NCBI GenBank assembly: GCA_937884755.1
Contig: CAKZYJ010000198.1
Coordinates: forward strand, 1-61,066
Length of the DNA: 61,066 nucleotides
DNA from: an uncultured Flammeovirgaceae bacterium
GTDB lineage: Bacteria; Bacteroidota; Bacteroidia; Cytophagales; Cyclobacteriaceae
Direction of reading: 5' to 3'
Part shown: positions 34,826 to 43,970 of the stretch, in pieces
Layout: the number at the start of each line of letters is the position of its first letter
How positions within the stretch are numbered: position 1 is the first letter of the stretch
Position numbers and translations under genes: made by a program
The notes under the pieces: generated by a model
Database searches by the model: none
What the model saw: only the letters and a program-made list of their open reading frames with translations
What the model was told of the DNA's origin: nothing

Positions 34826-36703
34826 ATGAAACTGAAGTATTTGCTCTTTTTTGTTCTCTTGGTAAATCAAACGTTGGCGCAGCCTTTACAGGAGCGCGAA
34901 CTGGAAACTTCCATCAACGAAGTAACCGTATTTCTGAAAGGGGCACAGATTGCCCGAACCGGAGAAATTGACATCAGGCCGGGTGAATCAAGGGTTACGC
35001 TAAAGTCACTCTCGCCCTACCTTAATGCCAAAAGCATTCGGGTAGATGCCGAGGGAGACTTTACAGTTCTGTCGGTGAATCACCAGCTGAACTACCTGGA
35101 TCAGCTTTCGCAAGACCATAAAGTTGATAGTCTGAACCAAATCATAGAAACTATAGATCAGGAGGTGCAGCGGAATTCCGCCAGACTGGAAGTGCTGGCC
35201 GAAAAGCAGAGCCTGTTGAACAAGAACAAATACCTAAGTGGGCAAGATGGGGGCAGCTCGCTCGCTTTATTAAGGGAAGCCATTGGTTTTTTCGATCAGC
35301 AGTTATCCGAGATCAAAGCCGAAGAATTGGAGGTGCAGAAGAAGATAAAAGAGCTTGAAGGAAAAATGAAGAAAACGGAAAAGCAGATTGCCGACGCACT
35401 TATCCAGGAGGATCTCCCTACGGGTGAAATACGAATTGGTGTGGAAGCCGAGAAACCAGTACGGGGGAAATTTAAGATTACGTATCTGGTAGATAACGCG
35501 GGCTGGTACCCCAACTACGATGTTCGGGTAGCCAGCGTAGACCAGCCAATTTTGTTGAACTACAAGGCCGAGGTGTACCAGAATACCGGAGTAAACTGGG
35601 AGAACGTCAAGCTACGCTTTTCTAACGGCAACCCTAACCAGAGCGGAGTGGCTCCCGAGCTTTCCACCTGGTATCTGAACTTTGCCCGCAATACTGTGTA
35701 CAAAAGACCTAATCCGTACGGTACGTCTATCAGAAAAGTAAGCGGTAGAATAATTTCTGCCGAAGATCAGGAGCCTCTGCCGGGCGTGAATGTTTTGGTG
35801 AAGGGAAGCACCATCGGAACGGTGAGCGATTTGGAGGGGAACTATAGCTTAACCCTGCCCAATAACGCTGAAACCCTGGTTTTCTCATTTATCGGTTTGG
35901 TTAGTCAGGAGGTAGCGATCACCGACACCCGCATTGATGTTGCTCTGGAAAGTGACGTAATGCAATTGAGTGAAGTCATCGTAAGGGGCTACTCGAGTCA
36001 ACTTCAAGGAAAGGTGGCGGGAGTAGACATTAACAACCGTAGCAGCCAGCAGGATACAGAAGCGAAATCCATAATTACTACCACCGTAGAGAATCAGACG
36101 ACGGTGGAGTTTGAAGTTGAAACCCCGTACTCAATTAAATCTAACGGCGAAAAGCTAGCCATCGGCCTGAAGGAGTACAGTATTGAAACCCAGTACGAGT
36201 ATTACGCCGTACCCAAGCTCGACAAAGATGCGTTTTTGATAGCTAAAATCATCAACTGGGATCAGTACAACCTGCTGGAGGGTGCAGCAAACCTTTACTT
36301 TGAGGATGCGTACGTAGGCCAATCAGTACTGGATGCCAAGAGTCTGGCCGATACCCTGGCTATTTCACTGGGAAGAGATAAGAGTATTGTAGTTGGGCGG
36401 CAAAAGAAAGATCAGTTTACGAAGCGAAGAACCATCGGTAGTAATAAAGTTGAAAACCTAGGGTTTGAAATCATTGCCCGAAACAAAAAGTCCCAGCCGA
36501 ATAAATTAATGCTATTTGACCAGCTACCGGTTTCAGCCATCAGTGATATTTCTGTAGATGCCACTGAACTGTCGGGCGCTATGTTAAATGAGCAAACTGG
36601 TCAACTGATCTGGGAGCTGGATATGCTTCCTCAGCAACAGATCGAATTGGTATTAACGTATGAAGTAAAATACCCTAAGCGAGAAAAAGTATTTCTGGAA
36701 TAA
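34826..36703 (+). CDS. DUF4139 (MuiA-type) protein with inserted CarboxypepD_reg/TonB-plug-like segment
   Basis: 625 residues from the ATG at 34826, whose first 19 residues (MKLKYLLFFVLLVNQTLAQ) are a signal peptide; an in-frame TTG at 34781 is therefore rejected. The N-terminal DUF4140 region with a coiled coil (about 15–190) leads into DUF4139 (FKITYLVDNAGWYPNYDVRV). At about 295 the DUF4139 domain is interrupted by a CarboxypepD_reg-like sandwich (KVSGRIISAEDQEPLPGVNV, GLVSQEVAITDTRIDVALES) and a short plug-like tail (VMQLSEVIVRGYSSQLQGKV), then resumes (VENQTTVEFEVETPYSIKS) to the end LTYEVKYPKREKVFLE. Family members bind the outer membrane; the role is unknown. Confidence 0.85.
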   Translation: MKLKYLLFFVLLVNQTLAQPLQERELETSINEVTVFLKGAQIARTGEIDIRPGESRVTLKSLSPYLNAKSIRVDAEGDFTVLSVNHQLNYLDQLSQDHKVDSLNQIIETIDQEVQRNSARLEVLAEKQSLLNKNKYLSGQDGGSSLALLREAIGFFDQQLSEIKAEELEVQKKIKELEGKMKKTEKQIADALIQEDLPTGEIRIGVEAEKPVRGKFKITYLVDNAGWYPNYDVRVASVDQPILLNYKAEVYQNTGVNWENVKLRFSNGNPNQSGVAPELSTWYLNFARNTVYKRPNPYGTSIRKVSGRIISAEDQEPLPGVNVLVKGSTIGTVSDLEGNYSLTLPNNAETLVFSFIGLVSQEVAITDTRIDVALESDVMQLSEVIVRGYSSQLQGKVAGVDINNRSSQQDTEAKSIITTTVENQTTVEFEVETPYSIKSNGEKLAIGLKEYSIETQYEYYAVPKLDKDAFLIAKIINWDQYNLLEGAANLYFEDAYVGQSVLDAKSLADTLAISLGRDKSIVVGRQKKDQFTKRRTIGSNKVENLGFEIIARNKKSQPNKLMLFDQLPVSAISDISVDATELSGAMLNEQTGQLIWELDMLPQQQIELVLTYEVKYPKREKVFLE

Positions 36704-36753
36704 ACGGTTTGTATAGCGCCAGTTACGGTAGGGTAGTTTTTCATTATTGGCAA

Positions 36754-36784
36754 TTGTTATCTTCAGGCGCAGGGGATATCTTCG
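36754..36784 (+). promoter_or_regulatory. Candidate Bacteroidota promoter for the CPBP gene
   Basis: TTG (36754–36756), 20 bases, then TATCTTCG (36777–36784), with TAnnTTCG matching 7 of 8 positions of the −7 element. The leader would be about 15 bases. Confidence 0.42.
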
Positions 36785-36805
36785 CCATAAATCATCATTT
36801 TAGAC

Positions 36806-37627
36806 ATGGCCGTCACTCAAAACCAACTAGCGAGTAAAACGCTCAATATACTACTGGTCACCTCAATATCATTTGGTGTCTATTTCGTGTTAGATGAACT
36901 CTATTTTGGAAAATTAAGGCAGTGGCTAGATAGAGCAATTCATCAATTAGGAACAAGCCATATTTTGACTTACCTGATCATGGGAATTCCGATCTACTTG
37001 GGTACTCTTCTTATGCACCGGGTTAAAGGTGCCTTGGATAGCTTAGGGCTTACAAGATCCTTGTTAGAAGGTATCATTGCCCCCTTGATTTTTACACTGC
37101 CTATGTTCATCGGATACGCTTGGGTATTTGAGTTTAATGCTGAAGTTACCTTCGACAAGGTTGCAGTGGGGGTGATAGCCGCCGCTTTTTTTGAAGAGTT
37201 ATTTTTTAGAGGGTTTCTCTTTGGCCAATTGTACCGATACACCAAAATAGGATTTATTCCATCCATCTTATTGGGAGCGCTGTTGTTTGCCTCGGTGCAT
37301 TTATACCAGAGCCAGGAGGTTTCAATACTGGTAGGAATCTTCGGGGCGACTTTCTTTGGGGCTGTTATGTTTGCCTGGGTTTATGTGGAATGGGGCTACA
37401 ACCTATGGGTTCCAATTTTCCTACACCTCTTCATGAATTTATCGTGGATGCTGTTTTCGGTGTCAGACAATGCTTGGGGAGGAAACTATGCTAATATTTT
37501 TCGGGTTTCAACCATCCTGCTAACTGTTATTTTGACGATTGTTTATAAAAAAAGAAAAGGAATTAGACTGGAGGTAAATAGACGCACTATTTGGATGAAG
37601 AAGGAAGTGCTACAGCAATCATTTTAG
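36806..37627 (+). CDS. CPBP-family intramembrane glutamic endopeptidase
   Basis: 273 residues with about seven hydrophobic helices. The catalytic motifs of the CAAX/CPBP family are clear: EExxxR as E130-E131-L-F-F-R135, His165 in FASVHLY, and His207-x3-Asn211 in LHLFMN. Members cleave prenylated or membrane proteins, and some are immunity proteins for bacteriocins. No peptide gene is adjacent, so the target is unknown. A promoter-like pattern lies directly upstream. Confidence 0.9.
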   Translation: MAVTQNQLASKTLNILLVTSISFGVYFVLDELYFGKLRQWLDRAIHQLGTSHILTYLIMGIPIYLGTLLMHRVKGALDSLGLTRSLLEGIIAPLIFTLPMFIGYAWVFEFNAEVTFDKVAVGVIAAAFFEELFFRGFLFGQLYRYTKIGFIPSILLGALLFASVHLYQSQEVSILVGIFGATFFGAVMFAWVYVEWGYNLWVPIFLHLFMNLSWMLFSVSDNAWGGNYANIFRVSTILLTVILTIVYKKRKGIRLEVNRRTIWMKKEVLQQSF

Positions 37628-37722
37628 CTAAATTTAGCAACTGAGTTACTTGCTTAAAATCTGTGAACTAGAAAAGAGCACACAGACCAAAGGCAAAATT
37701 TTGAGAAATTAATAAAGGCCAA

Positions 37723-38601
37723 ATGGATACTGCTCTAAAACTGAAAATAGACTTAGATAGCGGACTAAGCATACCGAAGGAAAAAGCTATCCAAAGTCTT
37801 GGTCAATCTGGTATAGTAAATCAACTGACTAATGATCTAAAGGATAAGCCACTTTTTTACGTTTGGCGATTAATTGCCTTAAGTGAAATTCCGTACGCTG
37901 AGCATCTGAATTACACTAAAAACCTTATAGACCTGGTGTACGAGAAATTAGCAACTCCATTTGGTTTTTCCTTGAGTGGTGATGAAAAAATGTTTCTGCC
38001 TTGTTATAATGCGATGCTGGTATCAGCCCTGTGCCGATTAGGAAGAGCGAAAGATAAAGAAGTTGAAAACGCCATTGATTGGATCAATACCTATCAGCCA
38101 ATGCAACGAGGTGTGGAGGTTTCGGTTCCGAATTTAAGGTTTGACCGATTTGGTGGATGTTTTAAGAGAACACCCTGCTATATTGGTGTAGCAAAATCAG
38201 TAATTGCTTTGTTTAACTATCGAGTCTCGACGGGGGACAGCAATGTCAAGCAAAAATTGGAACAAGGCATTGAATACTTATTGGAACACCAACTAATAAA
38301 AAGACTAAGTTGTGACCGTCCGGTAACAGATCATATTCTTGACATTTCATTTCCAGAGACGTACCATTTAAACATCGTTGAGCTGATACGATTTGCCGGG
38401 CAAGCAAACTTACTGAGTGATAGCCGGACGAGCAAGGCCATTGGTTTTTTACAGCAAGCAAGAACGAAGGACAGTGGCTGGAAAATTAGTTACAGATATA
38501 AAGCAGACGGCTACCTAGTATTCGATCGCGGAAGAAAGGTGGGAGAGTGGGTTACTTATATCATCGGCAAAGCAATAAACGATGAAGCTACTATCAAATA
38601 A
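37723..38601 (+). CDS. Terpenoid-cyclase-fold (alpha/alpha toroid) protein, unknown function
   Basis: 292 residues. The sequence shows helical repeats of the alpha/alpha type (NAMLVSALCRLGRAKDKEVE, then AIDWINTYQ) and GGCFKRTPCYIGVAKSVIAL, where CxxxxPCxxxV followed by a hydrophobic helix resembles the C-x4-C-H-like core of prenyltransferase/squalene-cyclase toroids. A second similar repeat is KAIGFLQQARTKDSGWKIS. The DxDD motif of squalene-hopene cyclases is missing, so it is probably not a classic cyclase. The composition is AT-rich compared with its neighbours. The function is unknown. Confidence 0.6.
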   Translation: MDTALKLKIDLDSGLSIPKEKAIQSLGQSGIVNQLTNDLKDKPLFYVWRLIALSEIPYAEHLNYTKNLIDLVYEKLATPFGFSLSGDEKMFLPCYNAMLVSALCRLGRAKDKEVENAIDWINTYQPMQRGVEVSVPNLRFDRFGGCFKRTPCYIGVAKSVIALFNYRVSTGDSNVKQKLEQGIEYLLEHQLIKRLSCDRPVTDHILDISFPETYHLNIVELIRFAGQANLLSDSRTSKAIGFLQQARTKDSGWKISYRYKADGYLVFDRGRKVGEWVTYIIGKAINDEATIK

Positions 38602-38665
38602 ATAAGGCTTTAATAAGGAAACGGAGGGCTAGTCTCACATATAAACCCGGCAAAATTGTTAACTA

Positions 38666-39877
38666 TTAGTCATCCTTGATCGTTTGATTGAGCCACAATT
38701 CATAAAATGTAGATTCGTGGCCATCGTAGCGGAAGAAATCCAAGTCGCCATCGCCTTCAATATCGGCTAAATAGGAGTTGTAGGCTCCAGTTTTGGTCAG
38801 TACCTGCTCCTCCCAGTTCATGTTATCTCCCTGATTAATGAAGAGAATAACCGGGCTATCTTCGGGATCGCCCTGATCTCCGTTATTGCCGGAAAGTACG
38901 TCATAGTCACCATCGCCGTCTACATCACCTACTTGTAGGGTATGGGCAAAGGTATTTTGGCCAATCTCGTGCATGGTCCAGTTACCTTCTTGCGGATTGG
39001 GAGAATCGTACCAGGCAATGCGGTCGCGGAATTTCTCGGAGCAACTGATGAATACCTCATCCTGCCCATCATCATCAATATCTACACAAACGATTTTGGT
39101 AGCATTGTATTCCCAAGAGCGGCCTTCGTCGCTGTTCCAGTAGGGGTCAATATTTCTTACTGTCCATTCTCCGGTCATATCATCGCCAGGGTTCTCAAAC
39201 CAGTAAGCGGTAGAAACCACATCTATATCGCCATCACCATCCAGGTCACCCACGTGTTGTCCTTCGTGCAAATTATCTACGTGCACGTTCGCCACTTCCG
39301 TCCAGTCCTCAGGCGAATCCTGCCGATAAACCACCATTTTTCGCGTAGAGAAGCAAGTGGCCACTAAGTCCAGCTTGCCATCGTTATTTAGGTCAGTCAG
39401 ATCCAAATCTTTGGTGAAGGGCGGAAACTCGCCAATGAAGTGAGGCGTCCAGGATGGATTTTCGTACCAGTACATCTGGATGGGGTCTTTACCCCCTTCC
39501 CATTCGCCCACGCCTACCGGGCCGAGTACGTCAATATCACCATCGTTGTCAATATCACCGGAAGCTAAATCGCCACTAGCAAAGGGACCACCTTCGGGGC
39601 CTTCTTCGGCAATCATATGCAGCGTTGAGCCGTTTAAATCTTCGTGTGTTTCGTACCAGCCTAACCAGCCGCCGCGAGCGTTGTTATTAATTACAAAGAA
39701 GTCCACCAGTCCGTCCTGGTTCACATCCGCGTGACTCCGCGCCCACCACCATTCGGCTCCTTCCGAAACCAATTTTTTCTGTTCAAACGTAATGGATTTA
39801 TATTCTAAAGCAGCACTGCCCAGTAGCGCGATGAGCAATAATCCGAATGCGTATTTGGTTAGGTTGGTGTAGTTCAT
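38666..39877 (-). CDS. VCBS/FG-GAP repeat protein, exported
   Basis: 403 residues with an N-terminal signal or membrane anchor (FGLLLIALLGSAALEYKS). Seven calcium-binding DxDxDG-type repeats are visible: DVNQDGLVD, DIDNDGDIDV, DLNNDGKLDL, DLDGDGDIDV, DIDDDGQDEV, DVDGDGDYDV and DIEGDGDLDF. They form an integrin-like beta-propeller that often acts as an adhesion or scaffold unit in secreted or surface proteins. There is no further enzymatic domain. Function unknown; surface attachment or substrate binding are possible. Confidence 0.88.
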   Translation of the reverse strand: MNYTNLTKYAFGLLLIALLGSAALEYKSITFEQKKLVSEGAEWWWARSHADVNQDGLVDFFVINNNARGGWLGWYETHEDLNGSTLHMIAEEGPEGGPFASGDLASGDIDNDGDIDVLGPVGVGEWEGGKDPIQMYWYENPSWTPHFIGEFPPFTKDLDLTDLNNDGKLDLVATCFSTRKMVVYRQDSPEDWTEVANVHVDNLHEGQHVGDLDGDGDIDVVSTAYWFENPGDDMTGEWTVRNIDPYWNSDEGRSWEYNATKIVCVDIDDDGQDEVFISCSEKFRDRIAWYDSPNPQEGNWTMHEIGQNTFAHTLQVGDVDGDGDYDVLSGNNGDQGDPEDSPVILFINQGDNMNWEEQVLTKTGAYNSYLADIEGDGDLDFFRYDGHESTFYELWLNQTIKDD

Positions 39878-40549
39878 GGTGTTAGTCGAGAATTTTTAGG
39901 AATGTAAAAGTTACCGAAAAAAGCGATGGTTAAAAATATTGACGAGAAAAATCCTGTTTTTCTTAGAACCGATGAAAGTCAATAACTACTTCAACTACAA
40001 TTGTGCTATCTCAGGACCGTTTCCTCGGATTTATCCCAGGGCTCCTTCTACTATGCAGGAGGTGCCGGAATTCCTTTCACTCATCCGTTAAGAGTACCTT
40101 TGTTTTATCCGAGTCCTGCTATTAGCTTACGTGCCTAGATTTTAGGCTTCAACCAGTATGTAAGACTGATTTTAGGAGAATATATTGTCCGAAAAATTCG
40201 GCTGTAGAATGCTATTTAAGCCTAATTGTTTTTTAAAAAAGCTTTAGTAAGCTTATCGTATACTTCAATTGCGCATTGGTTTAGTTCGAAAAACAGTAGC
40301 ATTTCACGATTTTCGTATGTGCTCCTAACGAACTATTTTTACGAATACGTGATTCTTATTCGTTTTTAAATTTTTCTAAACAAAAGTTGCTGATTCTTTT
40401 AGGGTTGAGTATTCGTTCAAACAGACCGAACTAGAACTAAAATATGAAGTAAAATATCCCAACCGTAGGAAAATAATACTGGAATAAGGGCAAGAAGGCA
40501 AGATGTGAAAGAGGTGGTGAAGAACGAAACTATAGACATACGAATGCTG
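39878..40549. other. Intergenic region with one gene relic
   Basis: About 670 bases, mainly AT-rich. Only the DUF4139 relic at 40423–40487 is recognisable. No RNA gene or intact open frame is seen. Confidence 0.6.
40423..40487 (+). pseudogene. Relic of a DUF4139 C-terminus
   Basis: The frame reads QTELELKYEVKYPNRRKIILE followed by TAA. It matches the end of the intact DUF4139 gene 3.8 kb upstream (QIELVLTYEVKYPKREKVFLE and stop) at 13 of 21 residues, with near-identity in YEVKYP. Upstream sequence is not recognisable. This is the last exon-sized piece of a lost paralog or of a tandem copy. Confidence 0.7.
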
Positions 40550-41338
40550 TCAATGAGCGTCAGGTTCTGCTTGTTTAAGGAACAGTACTTCTTTTGTGAC
40601 TAAGAAAATAAAGGGGAAGATATTCAGGTTCCGGTTTTCTAACCCTCTGATTTGGTTTAAAATAGTGTGACTATTTCGGTAATAGCAGCACAAGTTCGTT
40701 TTATCAATGACTGCCATAAATTTTTCGTGGGTCATCTTATTTAGTCCACGATAGGCTTTAAGTAGGTTATCCTCTAAGGAACCTACTTTTTTTTTGTTAT
40801 GCTTTTTTAAATAATTGACAATAAATGATTCTGGCAAAAACTGGCACCAGGGTAATTTGAGTACACTATTGATATGAGAAGCATACGGACCTTGCCAGGG
40901 TGGATAGGATACATAAATAATACCACCAGGTTTGAGTAGCTCGGTAAGCTTGTGTATAATTTTCTCTAAGAGGCAGAGGGGGTGAATATGCTCTATAACA
41001 TCATTTAAGAATATTATATCATATACTTTACTGGAATCAATATCTAAAATATCCTTTTTAAGAAAGGTTACATTTTTTGCAGAAAACTCTTTTTGAAGAG
41101 CTTTAGCAATTGTGATATGGTTGGAGTCAATATCAATGCCATGAACATTACAATCCCAATTCTTAGCATACCAAATAGACATACCACCCATGCCACATCC
41201 AAAGTCTAATACTTCTTTAGAATCGAGATTGAAAGCCTCATTTATGACCTTTTTGTCAAGCCATAAATGAGTATCTGTATCTTCTAAAAAATTATTTCTG
41301 GCATAGGCAAGACCCTCTTCAAACTGCTCAAGCGTCAT
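40550..41338 (-). CDS. Class I SAM-dependent methyltransferase, AT-rich
   Basis: 262 residues. Motif I is EVLDFGCGMGGMS (about 42–54), followed by VHGIDIDS (strand 2 acid), YDIIFLNDVIEHIH and the PGGIIYVSYPPWQGP segment. It fits Methyltransf_23/UbiG-like enzymes found in polysaccharide and lipid loci. Its DNA is markedly richer in A/T than the neighbouring genes, and it has Lys-rich codon use, which suggests a recent arrival. The substrate is unknown. Confidence 0.82.
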   Translation of the reverse strand: MTLEQFEEGLAYARNNFLEDTDTHLWLDKKVINEAFNLDSKEVLDFGCGMGGMSIWYAKNWDCNVHGIDIDSNHITIAKALQKEFSAKNVTFLKKDILDIDSSKVYDIIFLNDVIEHIHPLCLLEKIIHKLTELLKPGGIIYVSYPPWQGPYASHINSVLKLPWCQFLPESFIVNYLKKHNKKKVGSLEDNLLKAYRGLNKMTHEKFMAVIDKTNLCCYYRNSHTILNQIRGLENRNLNIFPFIFLVTKEVLFLKQAEPDAH

Positions 41339-41409
41339 ACTTGAAACCTTTACGTGGAAAAATAAGCGTATACTTTACCTAACTTACTGTCTCTTTAATA
41401 TACTTATTT

Positions 41410-42405
41410 TTAAGGATTAGAAAAATTAGTTCCACTATTAGTAAAAGCACTTTTGCCTTTAAACACCCTTAAGTACAAACCGCTGCTATCGCTACTAACA
41501 AGCACATCTGGTTTTAGAGAATTACGGAGGACGAATGAGCCGCTATTTTCGTAGCCTTCAATGGTGACCGGGCTCATGTTGTTCCCTTCAATTCGAGCTT
41601 GAAAAGCGGGACTTTGTCCTTGCGCATTGAAGTCATCAGCAAAATCACTGCTGGTAAGGCGAGCGATTTGGTTCAAATACTGGGCGGTTTGGGCGGAATC
41701 AGCCGGAGTGTCATTGATGATCCAGACGCTATCGGTCAGGGCCAGGGTGAAGCTGCTGTCAGCGGGGTACTGGAAGGAGATGCGGGAAATGTTTTCCTTA
41801 TCCAGTTGCAAGAAGTTACGGTCGCGCCAACTGTTGAACTGACGGTTGAAGGAGGTAGTGAGAAAGCCATCTACGGCGTACACTTCGGCTTCATCGGCCA
41901 AACGGACATAAGACGTAGCTTTTGGGCGTTGCTGCTGCATAGGGGGCATTCCCGGTTGCATCGGTTGCTGAGGCATTTGCTGGATAGTGAACTTACCTAC
42001 GTACACATCGGCCAGTATACTTTCTCCGTTGTATGCCTGCACCCGGCTTCCTAGTGAGTCGGTCACCTCAAAGGTATTCCACTTTTCTTCCGAGCGGGCA
42101 GCCAACCGCTGGGGCTCCAGTTGTAGTAAAGTGCCCAGTAGGCTTTGTACGGCTTGCTGGTCGGCTTGGGCGGTAATCTCGCCTTGCGACGCTTGCCAGT
42201 TTTCCTGTTCCTGGGTAAAAGTCACTTCATCTCCTTCTTTGGGGTACAGCACAATACGGTTAACCGAAGCGGTGTCCATTGTCACCAGATCGGTGCGGAA
42301 GTTACGTTCATTGGCCTCGCCGCCCGTAAATTGCGTAATGAGGTACAGTACCAGCAGTACTCCAAAAGTGATGGATAGAATTTTGTTGTTATACGGTTTA
42401 TGCAT
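41410..42405 (-). CDS. DUF4340 protein of the gliding ABC cluster
   Basis: 331 residues from the ATG at 42405, coupled to the gldG stop by an ATGCATAA overlap. A single N-terminal membrane helix (ILSITFGVLLVLYLITQFTG) is followed by a periplasmic region with FRTDLVTMDTASVNRIVLYP, the DUF4340 repeat, and a low-complexity Met/Gln/Pro stretch (about 158–170). DUF4340 proteins usually follow GldG-like ABC components and are thought to work with them. There is no proven reaction. Confidence 0.88.
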   Translation of the reverse strand: MHKPYNNKILSITFGVLLVLYLITQFTGGEANERNFRTDLVTMDTASVNRIVLYPKEGDEVTFTQEQENWQASQGEITAQADQQAVQSLLGTLLQLEPQRLAARSEEKWNTFEVTDSLGSRVQAYNGESILADVYVGKFTIQQMPQQPMQPGMPPMQQQRPKATSYVRLADEAEVYAVDGFLTTSFNRQFNSWRDRNFLQLDKENISRISFQYPADSSFTLALTDSVWIINDTPADSAQTAQYLNQIARLTSSDFADDFNAQGQSPAFQARIEGNNMSPVTIEGYENSGSFVLRNSLKPDVLVSSDSSGLYLRVFKGKSAFTNSGTNFSNP

Positions 42406-43912
42406 AGCTCTCTTGCATTCGTTTTTGTCGAACATTGCGTTTTATCTGGAAGCGAACTACGCCGTAGCCCACCACCAATAAAATCGGAATCAGGAAGTTG
42501 GCGTATTTGATCAGCGATTTAGTGGCATCTTCTACCTGCTCTAGCGGACGGGAAGTTACGCCTTTCGTCCGCAGCTCAATCAGCCCGGTATCGTCCGATA
42601 GCCAGTCGATGCTATTGACTAGTAGGTTTACATTATCGCCACCTTGTGGGCCGCCTTGGGTAGCAAATCCACCGTCCGCAATCACCACCATTTTGGCCTC
42701 AGTACTTCCCTCAATCGTTCCTTCCAGGGCGGCTGCTATCGGCAAAGATTCCAACGGAAAGTCGTTCTCAGTCCACTGTTTATTGATGTCGAAATAGGCA
42801 GGAGCCGGTACGGTTCCCGATTGTTCCGATGATGTTGCCAGCGGCATGAACTTCACCGTATTACTGGAATCCTGCGATCCAGTGTAAGCTAGTGAACTGA
42901 CAAACGGCATAATCACTGCTTCCAATCCGGCGGTCACCGGGTGCTCGGCAAAATTGCTCACAATAGGCAGGTAGGGGAAAGAAACCTGAGTATTCATGGT
43001 GAAGAAGCCTTGCTGCTGCTGTACCGTAACGGCTCCGCAACTCGCATCTACCACGAAATTCTCTTCCACCTGCACCCCTTTATCAGCCAGCCAGCTTTCC
43101 AGTCCGGTATTCACTACCCGTCCGTAAGAATTTTGTAAATCGCCTTCCACTCGGTCAAAGGCTAACAGAATGTTTCCACCCCGCGCCAGAAATGCATCCA
43201 GTTGTGCCAGATGACTGTCGGGAATAGAATCCGTGGGAGCCAAAACAGCGATAGTCTTGAATTTGGTCGGAATATCGGTGGTATCGGTGAGCGTTAAATC
43301 TTCGGGGCTGTAAAGAATGAAGAGTTCGTTGGCTACTTGGGGAAGGGCATTGATAGACGGCTCGCCGTGTCCTTGCAAAATTCCAATGGAGGGTTTATCT
43401 ACCGCTGATATTTTCTTGATGTTGGTAGAGAGGGTGTACTCCATTGCTGCTCCCGGCTGCACAAAGGGAATCACCTCCTGCTCTTCGCCCATTTGAATAA
43501 CGGCTCCTAAAAATGCTCGCTTCTGACTGATCTCATCCTGATCGCGTACATTCACCAGCACTGGCGAGATGCCGTTCTGCATAGCTTCCTGCTCAATCTC
43601 GGGATCATCGTTGGGGTTCACAAATTCGTACACCACCATATTATCGGAAGTGTTAGCGTACTCCACTAGCATATCCCGAAAGTCCGATTTGGTACGGGCA
43701 ATATCAGGTGGTAGGTCTTCTGAGAAATACGCCGTGACTGTCACCGGCTCGGCCAGTTCATCCAGAATATCTTCGGTGGCCTTACTTAACGTGTAGCGTT
43801 GGTCTTCGGTAAAATCCAGTCGTAGGAAGTAGTCGGACGATAGCAGGTTCGCCAGAATGAGGATTCCCACGATCAGAGCTACGGATATATAAAGAGCGCT
43901 TTTGCGTTGCAT
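42398..43912 (-). CDS. gldG: Gliding-motility ABC transporter subunit GldG
   Basis: 504 residues. A membrane helix at about 8–28 and a C-terminal helix (about 470–490) flank a large periplasmic ABC_transp_aux-like region with FTEDQRYTLSKATEDILDEL, IEYANTSDNMVVYEFVNP-like strands and the GATase-like segment AQLDAFLARGGNILLAFDR. It forms a complex with GldF and GldA, required for gliding in Flavobacterium. The start codon is ATG, the stop overlaps the downstream DUF4340 gene, and gldF ends 59 bases upstream. Confidence 0.9.
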   Translation of the reverse strand: MQRKSALYISVALIVGILILANLLSSDYFLRLDFTEDQRYTLSKATEDILDELAEPVTVTAYFSEDLPPDIARTKSDFRDMLVEYANTSDNMVVYEFVNPNDDPEIEQEAMQNGISPVLVNVRDQDEISQKRAFLGAVIQMGEEQEVIPFVQPGAAMEYTLSTNIKKISAVDKPSIGILQGHGEPSINALPQVANELFILYSPEDLTLTDTTDIPTKFKTIAVLAPTDSIPDSHLAQLDAFLARGGNILLAFDRVEGDLQNSYGRVVNTGLESWLADKGVQVEENFVVDASCGAVTVQQQQGFFTMNTQVSFPYLPIVSNFAEHPVTAGLEAVIMPFVSSLAYTGSQDSSNTVKFMPLATSSEQSGTVPAPAYFDINKQWTENDFPLESLPIAAALEGTIEGSTEAKMVVIADGGFATQGGPQGGDNVNLLVNSIDWLSDDTGLIELRTKGVTSRPLEQVEDATKSLIKYANFLIPILLVVGYGVVRFQIKRNVRQKRMQESYA

Positions 43913-43970
43913 GTTTTTAATGGATGATGATTAGTGACGAATGATTAGATAGACTGTCATTGAAAATCGA

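Noticed and set aside
38942-39367. A 141-residue gene on the plus strand inside the VCBS-repeat gene
   Set aside because: It is the antisense shadow of the seven calcium-binding repeats; the minus-strand gene has a signal peptide and clear motifs.
41599-42481. Long plus-strand frames opposite DUF4340
   Set aside because: They mirror conserved minus-strand genes and have no start context or motifs.
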